Shown piece after piece: positions 37,279-46,012 of a stretch of DNA of 64,000 nucleotides. A program made the position numbers and the translations under genes. How positions within the stretch are numbered: the first letter of the stretch is position 1; every line of letters starts with the position of its first letter. This DNA is from Jeotgalibaca ciconiae (lineage in GTDB: Bacteria; Bacillota; Bacilli; Lactobacillales; Aerococcaceae): positions 806,001-870,000 of the forward strand of contig NZ_CP034465.1 of NCBI RefSeq assembly GCF_003955755.1, written 5' to 3'. Under the pieces are notes generated by a model, which ran no database searches, was not told the origin of the DNA, and worked only from the letters and a program-made list of their open reading frames with translations.

Positions 37279-39017
37279 TCATCAGCACCTGCCTTTAACT
37301 CTTGGCGAAGATACTGGGTGTAATACCATCCATGTCTACCGATTAACTCATCATGACTGCCACGTTCAGTGATTTTCCCGTCTTCCATTACGATAATTTC
37401 ATCTGCTTGTTTGACTGCAGAAAGACGGTGAGTAGAAATAATAGTCGTTTTCCCTGTTCTTACTCGCTTGATATTTTCAACAATTTTCTGCTCAGTATTT
37501 GCATCAACCGCAGATAAAGAATCATCTAATATTAAAATTTCTGGGTTCTTTATTAATGCACGGGCAATGGATATCCGTTGCTTTTGACCGCCAGAAATCG
37601 AAACCCCTTTTTCACCAATCATGGTGTCCAATCCTTGCGACATTTTTTTCAAGTCATCTTCAAACGACGCAATCCTTACACTTTCCATCACTTCATCATC
37701 TGTGGCAGATCCTTTCCCGAAAGCAATATTATCTCGTACGCTCTTCGAAAAAAGGACATGATCTTGTGGCACATAACCAATCAGATTTTGGATAGCTTTT
37801 CCACGGTAATTTAAAATAGGATCTTCCCCTACTCTAAATTCACCGTTTCCTAAAGGATACTGGCGTAACAACTGACGAATAAAGGTTGTTTTTCCAGCTC
37901 CAGTTTTCCCAACAATTCCCAATGTTTTTCCTTTTGGAATCGTTATATCGATCCTATCGAGATTGAGATCCTGGCTGGATGGATACTTAAAGGATAAACC
38001 ATGCATGACAATATCATCTACTGTCTCAATTACTTTCTCACCACCAGATTCCATATCGTCACCGGTACCAAGAACTTTTTCAACACGTTCCATCGACGCG
38101 CTGCCTTGACGCAACACATTCGTCAGTTCTCCAATCGAAATAATCGGCCAAACGATCATACCCAGATACATTTGAAAAGCAACCATATCGCCCACTGACA
38201 AAGAGCCTCTCATGACCAGATTTGCTCCATATCCAAATGCGATCACATTACTCAAACTGATAATGATTTTTGTTAAGGGAGAAAACAGTGCATTCGCATC
38301 CGCAACTCGATTGTTTTTCTTCAACATGCTTTCAGTTTGCTGATGAAACTTTTCTACATAGTCATCTTCTTTTACGTAAGCTCGAATAACACGAATGCCA
38401 TCTACAACTTCTAACACATCATTGTTTAAAGAAGAGAAAGCCTCTTGTGCGGCTGAGTATCGTTTCTCAACAATATCCCCTAGTTTTCCAAATAGATACG
38501 CTAACAGAGCCAGTGGCAACAAACTAAAGAATGTTAATTTCCATGACACTGACATTCCCATCATTAAAACAATGACCGTTAAAAATAATGTCGCATTCAT
38601 TAATACCATCATTCCATAACCGGCAGTATCCGCGATGGAACGAATATCTTGCGTTGAACGAGCCATTAAATCACCGGTTCGAAACTTCTCGTAAAAAGTT
38701 GATCGCATTTTCAAGAAATGATCCATCATTTTTTTACGCATGCCTCTTTGAAGTTTTGCTGCACCTGTAAATAGATAATAGGACCAAATAAATTCTAATA
38801 GGTAGGCCGCAAGCAAACTAATTAAAAAGAGTGTGCCAAACGTTTTTAATAAAGGACTCGTTAGTTCCTCTCGAACGATTGAATCAATCATCCGACCAAT
38901 CAAAAAAGGAATAAATACGCTAAACAGATTACTTCCCATCATGGTTATTAATGAGATTGTGTAGTCTTTCCAATTCTCTTTAAAAAAGCCTTTCAACTTA
39001 AACATTACATCAAACAT
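37275..39017 (-). CDS. Heterodimeric ABC multidrug exporter, degenerate half (BmrC/YheI-like)
   Basis: 580 residues with the same transmembrane plus ATPase layout. Walker A VGKTGAGKTTFIRQ, signature SISGGQKQRISIARAL, Walker B ILILDDSLSAVDA. The Asp in place of the catalytic Glu after Walker B marks the degenerate site typical of BmrC/LmrC halves. It is first in the pair and directly behind the leader peptide and terminator (39085–39212). Expression is likely induced by ribosome-targeting drugs. Confidence 0.92.
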   Translation of the reverse strand: MFDVMFKLKGFFKENWKDYTISLITMMGSNLFSVFIPFLIGRMIDSIVREELTSPLLKTFGTLFLISLLAAYLLEFIWSYYLFTGAAKLQRGMRKKMMDHFLKMRSTFYEKFRTGDLMARSTQDIRSIADTAGYGMMVLMNATLFLTVIVLMMGMSVSWKLTFFSLLPLALLAYLFGKLGDIVEKRYSAAQEAFSSLNNDVLEVVDGIRVIRAYVKEDDYVEKFHQQTESMLKKNNRVADANALFSPLTKIIISLSNVIAFGYGANLVMRGSLSVGDMVAFQMYLGMIVWPIISIGELTNVLRQGSASMERVEKVLGTGDDMESGGEKVIETVDDIVMHGLSFKYPSSQDLNLDRIDITIPKGKTLGIVGKTGAGKTTFIRQLLRQYPLGNGEFRVGEDPILNYRGKAIQNLIGYVPQDHVLFSKSVRDNIAFGKGSATDDEVMESVRIASFEDDLKKMSQGLDTMIGEKGVSISGGQKQRISIARALIKNPEILILDDSLSAVDANTEQKIVENIKRVRTGKTTIISTHRLSAVKQADEIIVMEDGKITERGSHDELIGRHGWYYTQYLRQELKAGADE

Positions 39018-39077
39018 ATGCTATACTTCCCTCGTTTCTGCCTTCCAATAAAATTTCGCCTATAAAGAAAATGAACA

Positions 39078-39115
39078 CAAAAAAGGCGTAATCCGTCCTA
39101 AAAACAGATTACGCC
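39078..39115 (-). terminator. attenuator terminator between leader peptide and ABC exporter
   Basis: Perfect stem GGCGTAATC / GATTACGCC (39085–39115) followed on the minus strand by TTTTTTGTG. It lies 29 bp beyond the leader peptide stop and about 70 bp before the exporter start, the layout of a transcription attenuator. Confidence 0.85.
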
Positions 39116-39143
39116 AGCGTTAAAATTCCTTATAATACGGGCA

Positions 39144-39212
39144 TCAATTTTTTTCATGGAAGGAGGTTAATTGATATTCATTTGCGTGTAAAATCATTTC
39201 TGTTACTTTCAT
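39144..39212 (-). CDS. 22-residue leader peptide of the ABC exporter operon
   Basis: Minus-strand frame ATG (39212) to TGA (39144) coding MKVTEMILHANEYQLTSFHE followed by KN. It has a very strong ribosome site (AAGGAGG, spacing about 8). The same AAGGAGG is complementary to CCTCCTT in codons 16–18 of the peptide, with adjoining TTA/TAA pairs, so the RNA could fold back and hide the ribosome site. This is comparable to bmrB before bmrCD in B. subtilis, where ribosome stalling by drugs relieves termination. The peptide itself shows no known stalling motif. Confidence 0.72.
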   Translation of the reverse strand: MKVTEMILHANEYQLTSFHEKN

Positions 39213-39242
39213 CGTAACCCCTCCTTTTTTCAGTCTACCTAT

Positions 39243-39271
39243 ATTTTAATCGTTTTCACACAATAGAACAA
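39243..39271 (-). promoter_or_regulatory. promoter of the leader peptide–ABC exporter operon
   Basis: Minus strand TTGTTC (39271–39266), 17 bp, TAAAAT (39248–39243), some 30 bp before the leader ATG. Confidence 0.65.
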
Positions 39272-39376
39272 GCATAATATTGAATATTTAGAAAGTCTTT
39301 TTCTCTACACTATAAAAAGATTGAACAATCTGCTAAAATCATTAAAAAGATAGATATGAAATAAGGAGATGAAAAT

Positions 39377-40549
39377 ATGTATCATTGGTCGATTCTTTCC
39401 CAACAATATCCTGCCTCGAGTATACGCAAGATGGCCAAATTAGCTCGCCAGTTTGACGATACAATTATGTTAACAATGGGTGAGCCGAATTTTGAAACGC
39501 CTGATTTTATCAAACAAGCAGGAATAAATGCAATAAAAGAGAATCGGACACATTATGGACCGAATGTGGGAGAAGAGGCATTTCAACAAGCAGTGGCTGA
39601 TAAGTATAAAGTTTTGACCAAATCTTCTTTTTCCCCTAATGAAGTGATGGCGTCGTTCGGGGCAACAGAAGGGATTCTTTTGGTGATGATGTCCATTTTA
39701 AATGCCGGGGATGAGGTTTTGATTGCAAATCCTCACTATCCAAATTATTTGGGGCAAATTATGGGACTTGGTGCAAAAGTTGTTCAGGTACCGGTCTATG
39801 AGGGAAATCAATTTAAAATACAAGCAGAAGATATTGAAGCAGCTATTACAGAGCGAACAAAATTACTCATTATTAACTCACCGAATAATCCAATGGGATC
39901 GATTTTGACCCAAGAGGAAATGGAAGAAATTGCTGCTGTTGCAGATAAATATAAAGTAACGATTTTGTCTGATGAAGTGTATGAAAGTATTATGTATGAT
40001 GGACAAAAGCATTTTAGTCTCTTTCAAATTCCTGGGGCAAAAGAAAACCACTTTGTTGTAAACAGCTTTTCAAAAACTTATGCGATGACTGGATGGCGGG
40101 TGGGTTACGTTGTAGGGAATGCTGCCGCTATCGAACGTATGGCGGAATTCCGTGAAGGAGTCGGCTTTTGTGTGCCACCCTTTATTCAAGATGCCGCAGC
40201 CGAAGCTTTGAAATCAGATCAATCCATCGTCAAAGAGTATTTAAAAGCATACGACCGCCGCCGTCACGTGATTGTAGATGGCTTGAATAAAATTTCCGGT
40301 TTTCATTGCTTAAAGACAGAAGGAGCTTTTTACGCCTTCCCAAACATTCAAGCATTTGGCAAATCTTCTCAAGATTTCGCATTAGAACTATTAGAAGAAA
40401 CCCATGTGGCAATGACACCTGGTTCTGCTTTTGGTTCAATGGGTGAAGGTTATCTGAGAATTTCTTTTGCACAGTCAGAAGAAGTCTTGCAAGAAGCTGT
40501 GGAACGAATCCATCAGTATGTGTCAGAAACCTATCCGAATATAAAATAA
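39377..40549 (+). CDS. Aminotransferase class I/II (PLP)
   Basis: A 390-residue fold-type I aminotransferase. MGEPNFETPDFIKQAGINAIKENRTHYGPNVGEEAFQQAV, NSPNNPMGSILTQEEM (Asn), LSDEVYESIMYDG (Asp/Tyr) and NSFSKTYAMTGWRVGY (the PLP Lys in SKTYAMTGWR) are clear, as is the C-terminal GEGYLRISFA Arg. Candidate substrates are aspartate, alanine or aromatic amino acids. It is monocistronic, divergent from the ABC exporter operon, with AAGGAG before the ATG and a terminator after. Confidence 0.9.
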   Translation: MYHWSILSQQYPASSIRKMAKLARQFDDTIMLTMGEPNFETPDFIKQAGINAIKENRTHYGPNVGEEAFQQAVADKYKVLTKSSFSPNEVMASFGATEGILLVMMSILNAGDEVLIANPHYPNYLGQIMGLGAKVVQVPVYEGNQFKIQAEDIEAAITERTKLLIINSPNNPMGSILTQEEMEEIAAVADKYKVTILSDEVYESIMYDGQKHFSLFQIPGAKENHFVVNSFSKTYAMTGWRVGYVVGNAAAIERMAEFREGVGFCVPPFIQDAAAEALKSDQSIVKEYLKAYDRRRHVIVDGLNKISGFHCLKTEGAFYAFPNIQAFGKSSQDFALELLEETHVAMTPGSAFGSMGEGYLRISFAQSEEVLQEAVERIHQYVSETYPNIK

Positions 40550-40580
40550 GCTGGGGCTTTGGCCCCAGCTTATTTTATAT
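40541..40580 (+). terminator. terminator of the aminotransferase gene
   Basis: Perfect stem AAAATAAGCTGGGGC / GCCCCAGCTTATTTT; its left arm contains the stop codon. Confidence 0.9.
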
Positions 40581-40650
40581 AGTTTTTTTGAGCTGACAGT
40601 TTGCTTTATTAAGGAAACCAAGGATGATTGAGAGACACTTTCCTTGATAA

Positions 40651-41130
40651 TCATACAATATCAGTAAATTGTCCGTTAACTAGCAGAGCAAGTTCTTTTG
40701 GCGCTAGCTCTATTTGTAATCCTCTTCTTCCCGCCGAGACAGTAATTGTTTCATACTTCAATGCTGATTCATCAAAAAAAGTAGGGAACAACTTTTTCAT
40801 TCCAACCGGTGAGCAGCCTCCACGAATATAGCCGGTCAGTTCTTCTAACTCTTTCACATGAAGCATTTCTACTTTCTTATTTCCACTAGCTTTGGCGATT
40901 TTTTTCAAGTCTAATTCCTGATTGCTCGGAATAACCGCAACAATTGGTCCAGTCTTATTTCCGACCGCTACCAACGTTTTAAATATCCGACTCGGATCAG
41001 CGTTCAAATGCTCTGCTACGCTTTTGCCCGACAAGTCATCTTCTTGCCACGGATATTCATGCTCAATGTAAGATATTTTCTTCTGCTCCACAATCCGAAT
41101 CGCATTCGTTTTTGCTTTTTTCTTTGCCAC
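40651..41130 (-). CDS. YbaK/EbsC family Cys-tRNA(Pro)/Cys-tRNA(Cys) deacylase
   Basis: About 159 residues, a trans-editing enzyme that hydrolyses mischarged aminoacyl-tRNA. Visible parts are KKKAKTNAIRIVEQKKISYIEHEYPW, SGKSVAEHLNADPSRIFKTLVAVGNKTGPIVAVIPSNQELDLKKIAKASGNKKVEMLHVKELEELTGYIRGGCSPVGMKKLFPTFFDE, which match YbaK through its catalytic Lys and the GYxxGxxSPxG motif. GTG start 5 bp after GGAGAGG is chosen; an ATG 16 codons earlier lacks a ribosome site. Confidence 0.92.
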   Translation of the reverse strand: MAKKKAKTNAIRIVEQKKISYIEHEYPWQEDDLSGKSVAEHLNADPSRIFKTLVAVGNKTGPIVAVIPSNQELDLKKIAKASGNKKVEMLHVKELEELTGYIRGGCSPVGMKKLFPTFFDESALKYETITVSAGRRGLQIELAPKELALLVNGQFTDIV

Positions 41131-41203
41131 AATACCCTCTCCTTTATTCAAAAGAAAAAACTGAGAAATCCTCAGCAAATGAGTTTCTCTCAGCTAAATT
41201 TTG

Positions 41204-41740
41204 TTAATGAGTCGACTTTCGCTCTTGCAGTCCCATGATGAAATGATAAGCGTATTGAGTAAATGTAATGGCTGCTAGAATAGCTGTTACGATCTGGATC
41301 ATATATGATCCCGGCAATGTAAATACAGCAAATACAATCGTTACAAAAATTAATACAGTCGTCATTTTACCAAAAACATTTGCTGAAATAATCATCTTTG
41401 GTTTCATACTTACCATAATAATACCTAGTACAATTTGACAAATTTCTTTCACTAAAATAATCCAAAAGAACCATTTTTCTAATAATTCCACATCAGATAA
41501 TGAATATAAGACCGATACTTGCATTAATTTATCTGCAAACGGATCTGCTACCGTTCCAAATTTTGATACAACATCGTATTTTCTCGCTAAATAACCATCG
41601 AGTACATCTGTAAAACTAGCAATGATAAAAACAGCCAACGCCTGTCCTAAAGCATGTTCATTTCCTGAATAAAAAACGATAAAATAAACAGGAATCAATA
41701 ATAACCGTATAAAGGTTAATATATTGGGAATATGTTTCAT
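41204..41740 (-). CDS. pgsA: CDP-diacylglycerol–glycerol-3-phosphate 3-phosphatidyltransferase
   Basis: A 178-residue membrane enzyme of phosphatidylglycerol synthesis. The CDP-alcohol phosphotransferase motif DG(x)2AR(x)8G(x)3D(x)3D is seen as DVLDGYLARKYDVVSKFGTVADPFADKL. The N-terminal MKHIPNILTFIRLLLIPVYFIVF and four to five hydrophobic helices fit PgsA. It lies 18 bp after a small unknown gene; a hairpin (about 41158–41196) follows. Another phosphatidylglycerol-type transferase of this superfamily is the only real alternative. Confidence 0.9.
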   Translation of the reverse strand: MKHIPNILTFIRLLLIPVYFIVFYSGNEHALGQALAVFIIASFTDVLDGYLARKYDVVSKFGTVADPFADKLMQVSVLYSLSDVELLEKWFFWIILVKEICQIVLGIIMVSMKPKMIISANVFGKMTTVLIFVTIVFAVFTLPGSYMIQIVTAILAAITFTQYAYHFIMGLQERKSTH

Positions 41741-41758
41741 GTGCTTCCTCCTTTGCTT

Positions 41759-42016
41759 TTACGATAATAAGTTTTTTAAATAAAATTGAGCCTTCTCATA
41801 TTCATTTTTCTTTACAAAAATAATATATTGATAAGCCCCCTTCTCATCAAGACCATAAGAGCCAACTTTCCCTCTCTCTGCACCCATTCGAGAAACAGTT
41901 TTAACACGATACTTCACTCCATTGTTGTGAAGTTCTTCTGTTATTTCGCTTTGCTCTTTCATTGAAAAAGTTGTCATCAGTTCTTTTTGATTAAATAGAT
42001 TCAGCATATCTTTCAA
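41759..42016 (-). CDS. Small hypothetical protein upstream of pgsA
   Basis: 85 residues, soluble, basic. Pattern NNGVKYRVKTVSRMGAERG...YQYIIFVKKNEYEKAQFYLKNLL loosely recalls short ferredoxin-like signal-transducing (DUF2007-type) proteins, but I cannot assign it. It is co-directional with pgsA (18-bp gap). The start has an AAAGAT-like upstream stretch. Confidence 0.65.
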   Translation of the reverse strand: MKDMLNLFNQKELMTTFSMKEQSEITEELHNNGVKYRVKTVSRMGAERGKVGSYGLDEKGAYQYIIFVKKNEYEKAQFYLKNLLS

Positions 42017-42172
42017 CTCCCAAAAAAAGCATAGATTTTCTTAAATCATACCATAAAGTAATTAAATCATTATAAAGATTTAGCTATTTTTCATTGCTCT
42101 TTATTCAAAATAATGTATCTCTTATGCGAGAGCACGTATAATTAAGTTAAATAAGAATAGGAGGAATTACTT

Positions 42173-43342
42173 ATGAAAAGAATACTCTCTATCCTGCTTG
42201 CCGGCTTTTTCCTAGTTAGTTGTGGACAATCAAGTGAAAATGAGGTGGGCCATTCTTCTTCAGAAGAGCATTCGGAACCAGCTTCGTCTTCCCAAGCCCC
42301 TTCTTCTGTTGACGCTCCTGATTCAGTTACCTATTCGCTGCAAAGTACTTTTGAAGATATTACGTTTGAAGAACCTCTGGCTCTTGTCTTTCACCCCGAA
42401 GATCACACTCCATATGTTGTTGAGCGAACCGGTCGTATCTACCGAATAGAGAATCAAGAAAAAGAGTTGTTTATTGATTTAAGCACTCTTGTTCAAGCAG
42501 ATGGACAGGAACAGGGCTTACTAGGTTTTGCCTTCGATCCAAACTTTGCCACTTCACAACGCTTTTATGTAAATTATACAGAGGAAAATCAAACCCACAT
42601 TTCTCGCTTCCTAGGCGAAGAGGAGCTTCCGATCAATATCGAAACGGAGGAAATCATCCTTTCATTTGATCAGCCTTATTCCAATCATAATGGAGGCCAC
42701 TTAGCTTTTGGTCCTGATGACTATCTTTATATCGCAACTGGAGATGGCGGTTCTGCTGGGGATCCCATGTACAATGCACAACGTACAGATAATCTTCTTG
42801 GGAAAATCCTGAGAATCGATGTTTCTAGTGAGGAAGCTTATCTTAATCCTGAAGATAATCGAAAAGATGAAATATTTGCTTATGGATTTCGAAATCCCTG
42901 GAGATTCAGCTTCGACAACGAAACAGGGAATCTATGGGTAGCAGACGTAGGTCAAGATTCAAGAGAAGAAATCAATATTGTTGAAAACGGACGGAACTAT
43001 GGCTGGAATATTTTTGAAGGAACTCAGGATTATGATTCAGAAATGATGATGGATGGCACTACTTACTATGGTCCAATATGGGAATATGATCATACTCAAG
43101 GACAATCAATCACAGGTGGATATGTTTATAGAGGTGAACAATTCCCTGAATTGTATGGTATGTATCTCTATGGAGACTTTGTTTCTGGGACTATTTGGGC
43201 TTTAGAAACCGAAGATAATCAAGTAGTTGAAAATCACGAACTGCTTCAAACTGATTTGCGTATCGCTTCTTTTGGCGAAGACCCTGCCGGAGAAATCTAT
43301 GTAGTTGATTTTTCAGGTGTCGTTTATTCTTTATCACGCTAA
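42173..43342 (+). CDS. PQQ-dependent sugar dehydrogenase family lipoprotein (Asd/YliI-like)
   Basis: 389 residues. A lipoprotein signal ends at LVSC (Cys near residue 17), followed by a Ser/Glu/Pro-rich linker, then a six-bladed propeller of the soluble glucose/aldose dehydrogenase family: PLALVFHPEDHTPYVVERTGRIYRI, EQGLLGFAFDPNF, NHNGGHLAFGPDDYLYIATGDGG, NLLGKILRIDV, IFAYGFRNPWRFSFD, LWVADVGQDSREEINIVENGRNYGWN. It would sit on the outer membrane face and oxidise sugars if PQQ is present. PQQ synthesis is not expected here, so the partner cofactor and role are open. It has AGGAGG before the ATG. Confidence 0.88.
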   Translation: MKRILSILLAGFFLVSCGQSSENEVGHSSSEEHSEPASSSQAPSSVDAPDSVTYSLQSTFEDITFEEPLALVFHPEDHTPYVVERTGRIYRIENQEKELFIDLSTLVQADGQEQGLLGFAFDPNFATSQRFYVNYTEENQTHISRFLGEEELPINIETEEIILSFDQPYSNHNGGHLAFGPDDYLYIATGDGGSAGDPMYNAQRTDNLLGKILRIDVSSEEAYLNPEDNRKDEIFAYGFRNPWRFSFDNETGNLWVADVGQDSREEINIVENGRNYGWNIFEGTQDYDSEMMMDGTTYYGPIWEYDHTQGQSITGGYVYRGEQFPELYGMYLYGDFVSGTIWALETEDNQVVENHELLQTDLRIASFGEDPAGEIYVVDFSGVVYSLSR

Positions 43343-43438
43343 AAATATATTGATATATTTTTCACTCCTTTCATTTTCATCTCCCGAAACTGTATGTTAA
43401 ACTAAAACAAACATGTCTAATCATTTGGAGGAACAAAG

Positions 43439-44338
43439 ATGCTAGAAATTAAAAACCTCTCCAAATCTTTCGGAGATTTACATGCTGTGGATGATGTAAG
43501 TTTTACGATTGAAGATGGAGAAATCATGGGAATGATTGGCCAGAATGGGGCGGGAAAAACAACAACCTTCCGTCTTATCCTTGATTTTCTAACTGCCGAC
43601 CAAGGTACGATTCTGTGGAACGGAAAACCTTTAACAAAAAACGAGTACAATATCGTAGGCTACCTTCCTGAAGAAAGAGGTTTGTATCCGAAAGTTTCAA
43701 TTGAAGAACAGCTGATTTATTTTGCTCAACTTCGAGGGAAAAATAAAAAAGATATCAAACCTAAGATTGATTATTGGATGGATAAATTTCAAGTAAAAGG
43801 GAAGAAAACAGATAAAGTAAAAACTTTATCAAAGGGGAACCAACAAAAGGTTCAGTTGATTGCAACCCTGCTCCATGAACCAAAGCTTGTTATCCTAGAC
43901 GAACCATTCAGTGGCCTCGATCCGGTTAATGCCAGTTTATTAGAAACAGGAATTAAAGAGCTGCGACAAAACGGTTCCTGTGTTATTTTTTCCAGTCATA
44001 ATATGAACAATGTGGAAGAAATTTGTGATCATTTGATTATGTTAAGAGATGGACAACCAGTATTAAAAGGAACGGTAAATGAAATTCGTGAGCAGTTTGG
44101 ACGAACAAAACTATTTTTAGAAACACCTATCCCAACTTCCATACTACAGGCAATGCCCGGCGTGAAAAAGGTATCGGAAGGTTCCGATGGATTTAAAGTA
44201 TTGGATCTGGAAATTCCAGCATACGGACGAGATATCTTTAAAGAAGTGACAAAAAATGGCTATATCGCTACTTTCAGCCAACAACCGCCTTCTCTTGATG
44301 AAATTTTCCGTATGAAAGCAGGTGAGCCACGTGAATAA
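43439..44338 (+). CDS. ABC transporter ATP-binding protein (NatA/YhaQ-like)
   Basis: 299 residues. Walker A MIGQNGAGKTTTFR, signature LSKGNQQKVQLIATLL, Walker B KLVILDEPFSGLDP, H-loop VIFSSHNMN. A C-terminal extension of about 80 residues is typical of NatA/YhaQ/drug-type ATPases. Works with the following permease, overlapping by 17 bp. Its start has TTGGAGG at good spacing. Substrate (sodium, drug or peptide) is unknown. Confidence 0.92.
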   Translation: MLEIKNLSKSFGDLHAVDDVSFTIEDGEIMGMIGQNGAGKTTTFRLILDFLTADQGTILWNGKPLTKNEYNIVGYLPEERGLYPKVSIEEQLIYFAQLRGKNKKDIKPKIDYWMDKFQVKGKKTDKVKTLSKGNQQKVQLIATLLHEPKLVILDEPFSGLDPVNASLLETGIKELRQNGSCVIFSSHNMNNVEEICDHLIMLRDGQPVLKGTVNEIREQFGRTKLFLETPIPTSILQAMPGVKKVSEGSDGFKVLDLEIPAYGRDIFKEVTKNGYIATFSQQPPSLDEIFRMKAGEPRE

Positions 44339-45593
44339 ATTCTGGATTATTGTTAGTCAAGTATATAAGAAAAACGTTAAATCTATCGGCTTTGTTACAA
44401 TGATGCTCAGCCCTATTGTTATGATCGGTATTATTGCTGCTATTATCTATTTCGTGGGGAATTCATTCGATCAAACTCCTACCATTGCTGTCTTGACTGA
44501 ATCGGAAGAAGTTTCCCAAGTTCTTAAAGCAGAAGAAGAGTATTTTACAGTCGATGAAACAATTGTCACAAAAGAAGCAGCGGAAGAAACGATGGAACAA
44601 GAAGAAATTGACGGCTATTTAACTGTTACTTCTGAAAATGGACAAATAAACGCTTCCTATGTTGATCATTCTGGAAGTGAAAGTTTGGATATTGCTTATG
44701 TAACATCTTTATTATCTTCCATTCAATTAAATCAACAAGCTGTTGAACTTGGTCTTTCACAAGCAGATGTCGAAGCATTACTGACGCCCCCTACTGTTAC
44801 TACTTCTTCTATTTCTTTTGACGATGGTGAAGTAGTTGACGATGATGACATTGATGTCGCAATTAAAACAGGGGCTGCCTATTTTATCTGTATTGCTATT
44901 TTTATGTTTATCATGACTTACTCAAGCATCATTGCAGAAGAAATTGCTTCTGAAAAAGGAACGCGTATTATGGAAGTTATCTTATCTAGTGTCTCTTCTA
45001 CTACTCATTTCTTTGGGAAATTAACAGCGATTTTCTTAATCTGTATGACACAAATTGTTTTTTATGTCATAATCGGTTTGATTGCTTTCCAATTTGATAT
45101 TGTTCAAAATTTAATCCCAGATGGACTGGACATTGTCAACATGCTTAGCGGTATCGTTGGTGTTTCTCTGTTCTACTTCATTACAGGAATTACCCTTTAT
45201 GCGGTCATTGCGGCATTCTTAGGTTCACTCGTAACTAAAACGGAAGATGTTTCCAAAGCTGTGACGCCAATTGTCTTTATCGCTTTAGCCGGTTTCTATG
45301 GTGGCTTATTCGCCTTTGCAACCACAACAACCCCTATTGTAAAAATTGGTTCTCATATACCGTTGTTTACACCGTTTATCATGCCGTTTAGAATCGCTGC
45401 GGAGACCGTTTCAACGACAGAAGTTGTGGTTTCGATGGTTGTAATTGTTGCTTTTACTGTATTCGTTACATTCATTTCGTTACTCTTATACCGCTCGAAC
45501 GTACTGATTTATTCAGACAGCAATATGTTTAAAATTATTAAAACTTCCATCCGTAATGTTCGAAATGAACGACGGAATGTTCACAATAACTGA
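44322..45593 (+). CDS. ABC-2 type permease (NatB/YhaP-like)
   Basis: 423 residues. One N-terminal membrane helix, then an extracytoplasmic domain of about 130–170 residues, then five or six C-terminal helices, as in NatB and YhaP. The segment [29 protein letters not shown] is the family marker. It begins at GTG within the ATPase gene's last codons (17-bp overlap; a GTG three codons later is an alternative). Its 3' end overlaps yidD, on the other strand, by 13 bp. Confidence 0.9.
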   Translation: MSHVNKFWIIVSQVYKKNVKSIGFVTMMLSPIVMIGIIAAIIYFVGNSFDQTPTIAVLTESEEVSQVLKAEEEYFTVDETIVTKEAAEETMEQEEIDGYLTVTSENGQINASYVDHSGSESLDIAYVTSLLSSIQLNQQAVELGLSQADVEALLTPPTVTTSSISFDDGEVVDDDDIDVAIKTGAAYFICIAIFMFIMTYSSIIAEEIASEKGTRIMEVILSSVSSTTHFFGKLTAIFLICMTQIVFYVIIGLIAFQFDIVQNLIPDGLDIVNMLSGIVGVSLFYFITGITLYAVIAAFLGSLVTKTEDVSKAVTPIVFIALAGFYGGLFAFATTTTPIVKIGSHIPLFTPFIMPFRIAAETVSTTEVVVSMVVIVAFTVFVTFISLLLYRSNVLIYSDSNMFKIIKTSIRNVRNERRNVHNN

Positions 45594-45910
45594 TTCTTAT
45601 TTTTGTAATTCTCTGTATCTCTTTTGATTCGGTTTTGGAGTTCTTCACGCATTGCTTCTAGTTGCTCGTCAGAATCTTGGTTCCTTCTTAACGTAAATTT
45701 TTTCGGAACAGGATCGTAGCCGCCCTTTAAAAATGGCTGACAACGTAAGATTCGAGCCGTTCCCATTATGCTTCCTTTTACAGCGCCATGTGTCGCTAAT
45801 GCTTCTACCATGTAATTGGAACAAGTTGGGTAATAACGGCAGCTAGGTGGAAAAAGAGGTGAGATGTGCTTTTGATACCCTTTTACACCTTTAATAAGTA
45901 TTCTTTTCAT
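45581..45910 (-). CDS. yidD: Membrane protein insertion efficiency factor YidD
   Basis: About 109 residues. The start I choose is ATG of [20 protein letters not shown] after AAGGA. The invariant [49 protein letters not shown] motif with three Cys defines YidD, which assists YidC/Sec insertion at the membrane via an amphipathic N-terminus. A charged tail of ~30 residues follows. Its end overlaps the convergent ABC permease gene by 13 bp. Confidence 0.95.
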   Translation of the reverse strand: MKRILIKGVKGYQKHISPLFPPSCRYYPTCSNYMVEALATHGAVKGSIMGTARILRCQPFLKGGYDPVPKKFTLRRNQDSDEQLEAMREELQNRIKRDTENYKNKNQLL

Positions 45911-45974
45911 AACGAACTTCCTTTCTATTTCTCTATTATACTGATGGAAGAGAAAGAATAAAATAATTGAGATT

Positions 45975-46012
45975 GAAAAAGCCACTTTTCATTTTGAAAA
46001 GTGGCTTTTTAT
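45975..46012. terminator. bidirectional terminator
   Basis: Perfect stem AAAAAGCCACTTTTC / GAAAAGTGGCTTTTT with an ATTTT loop, just past the Na/Pi transporter stop on the minus strand. Confidence 0.9.
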
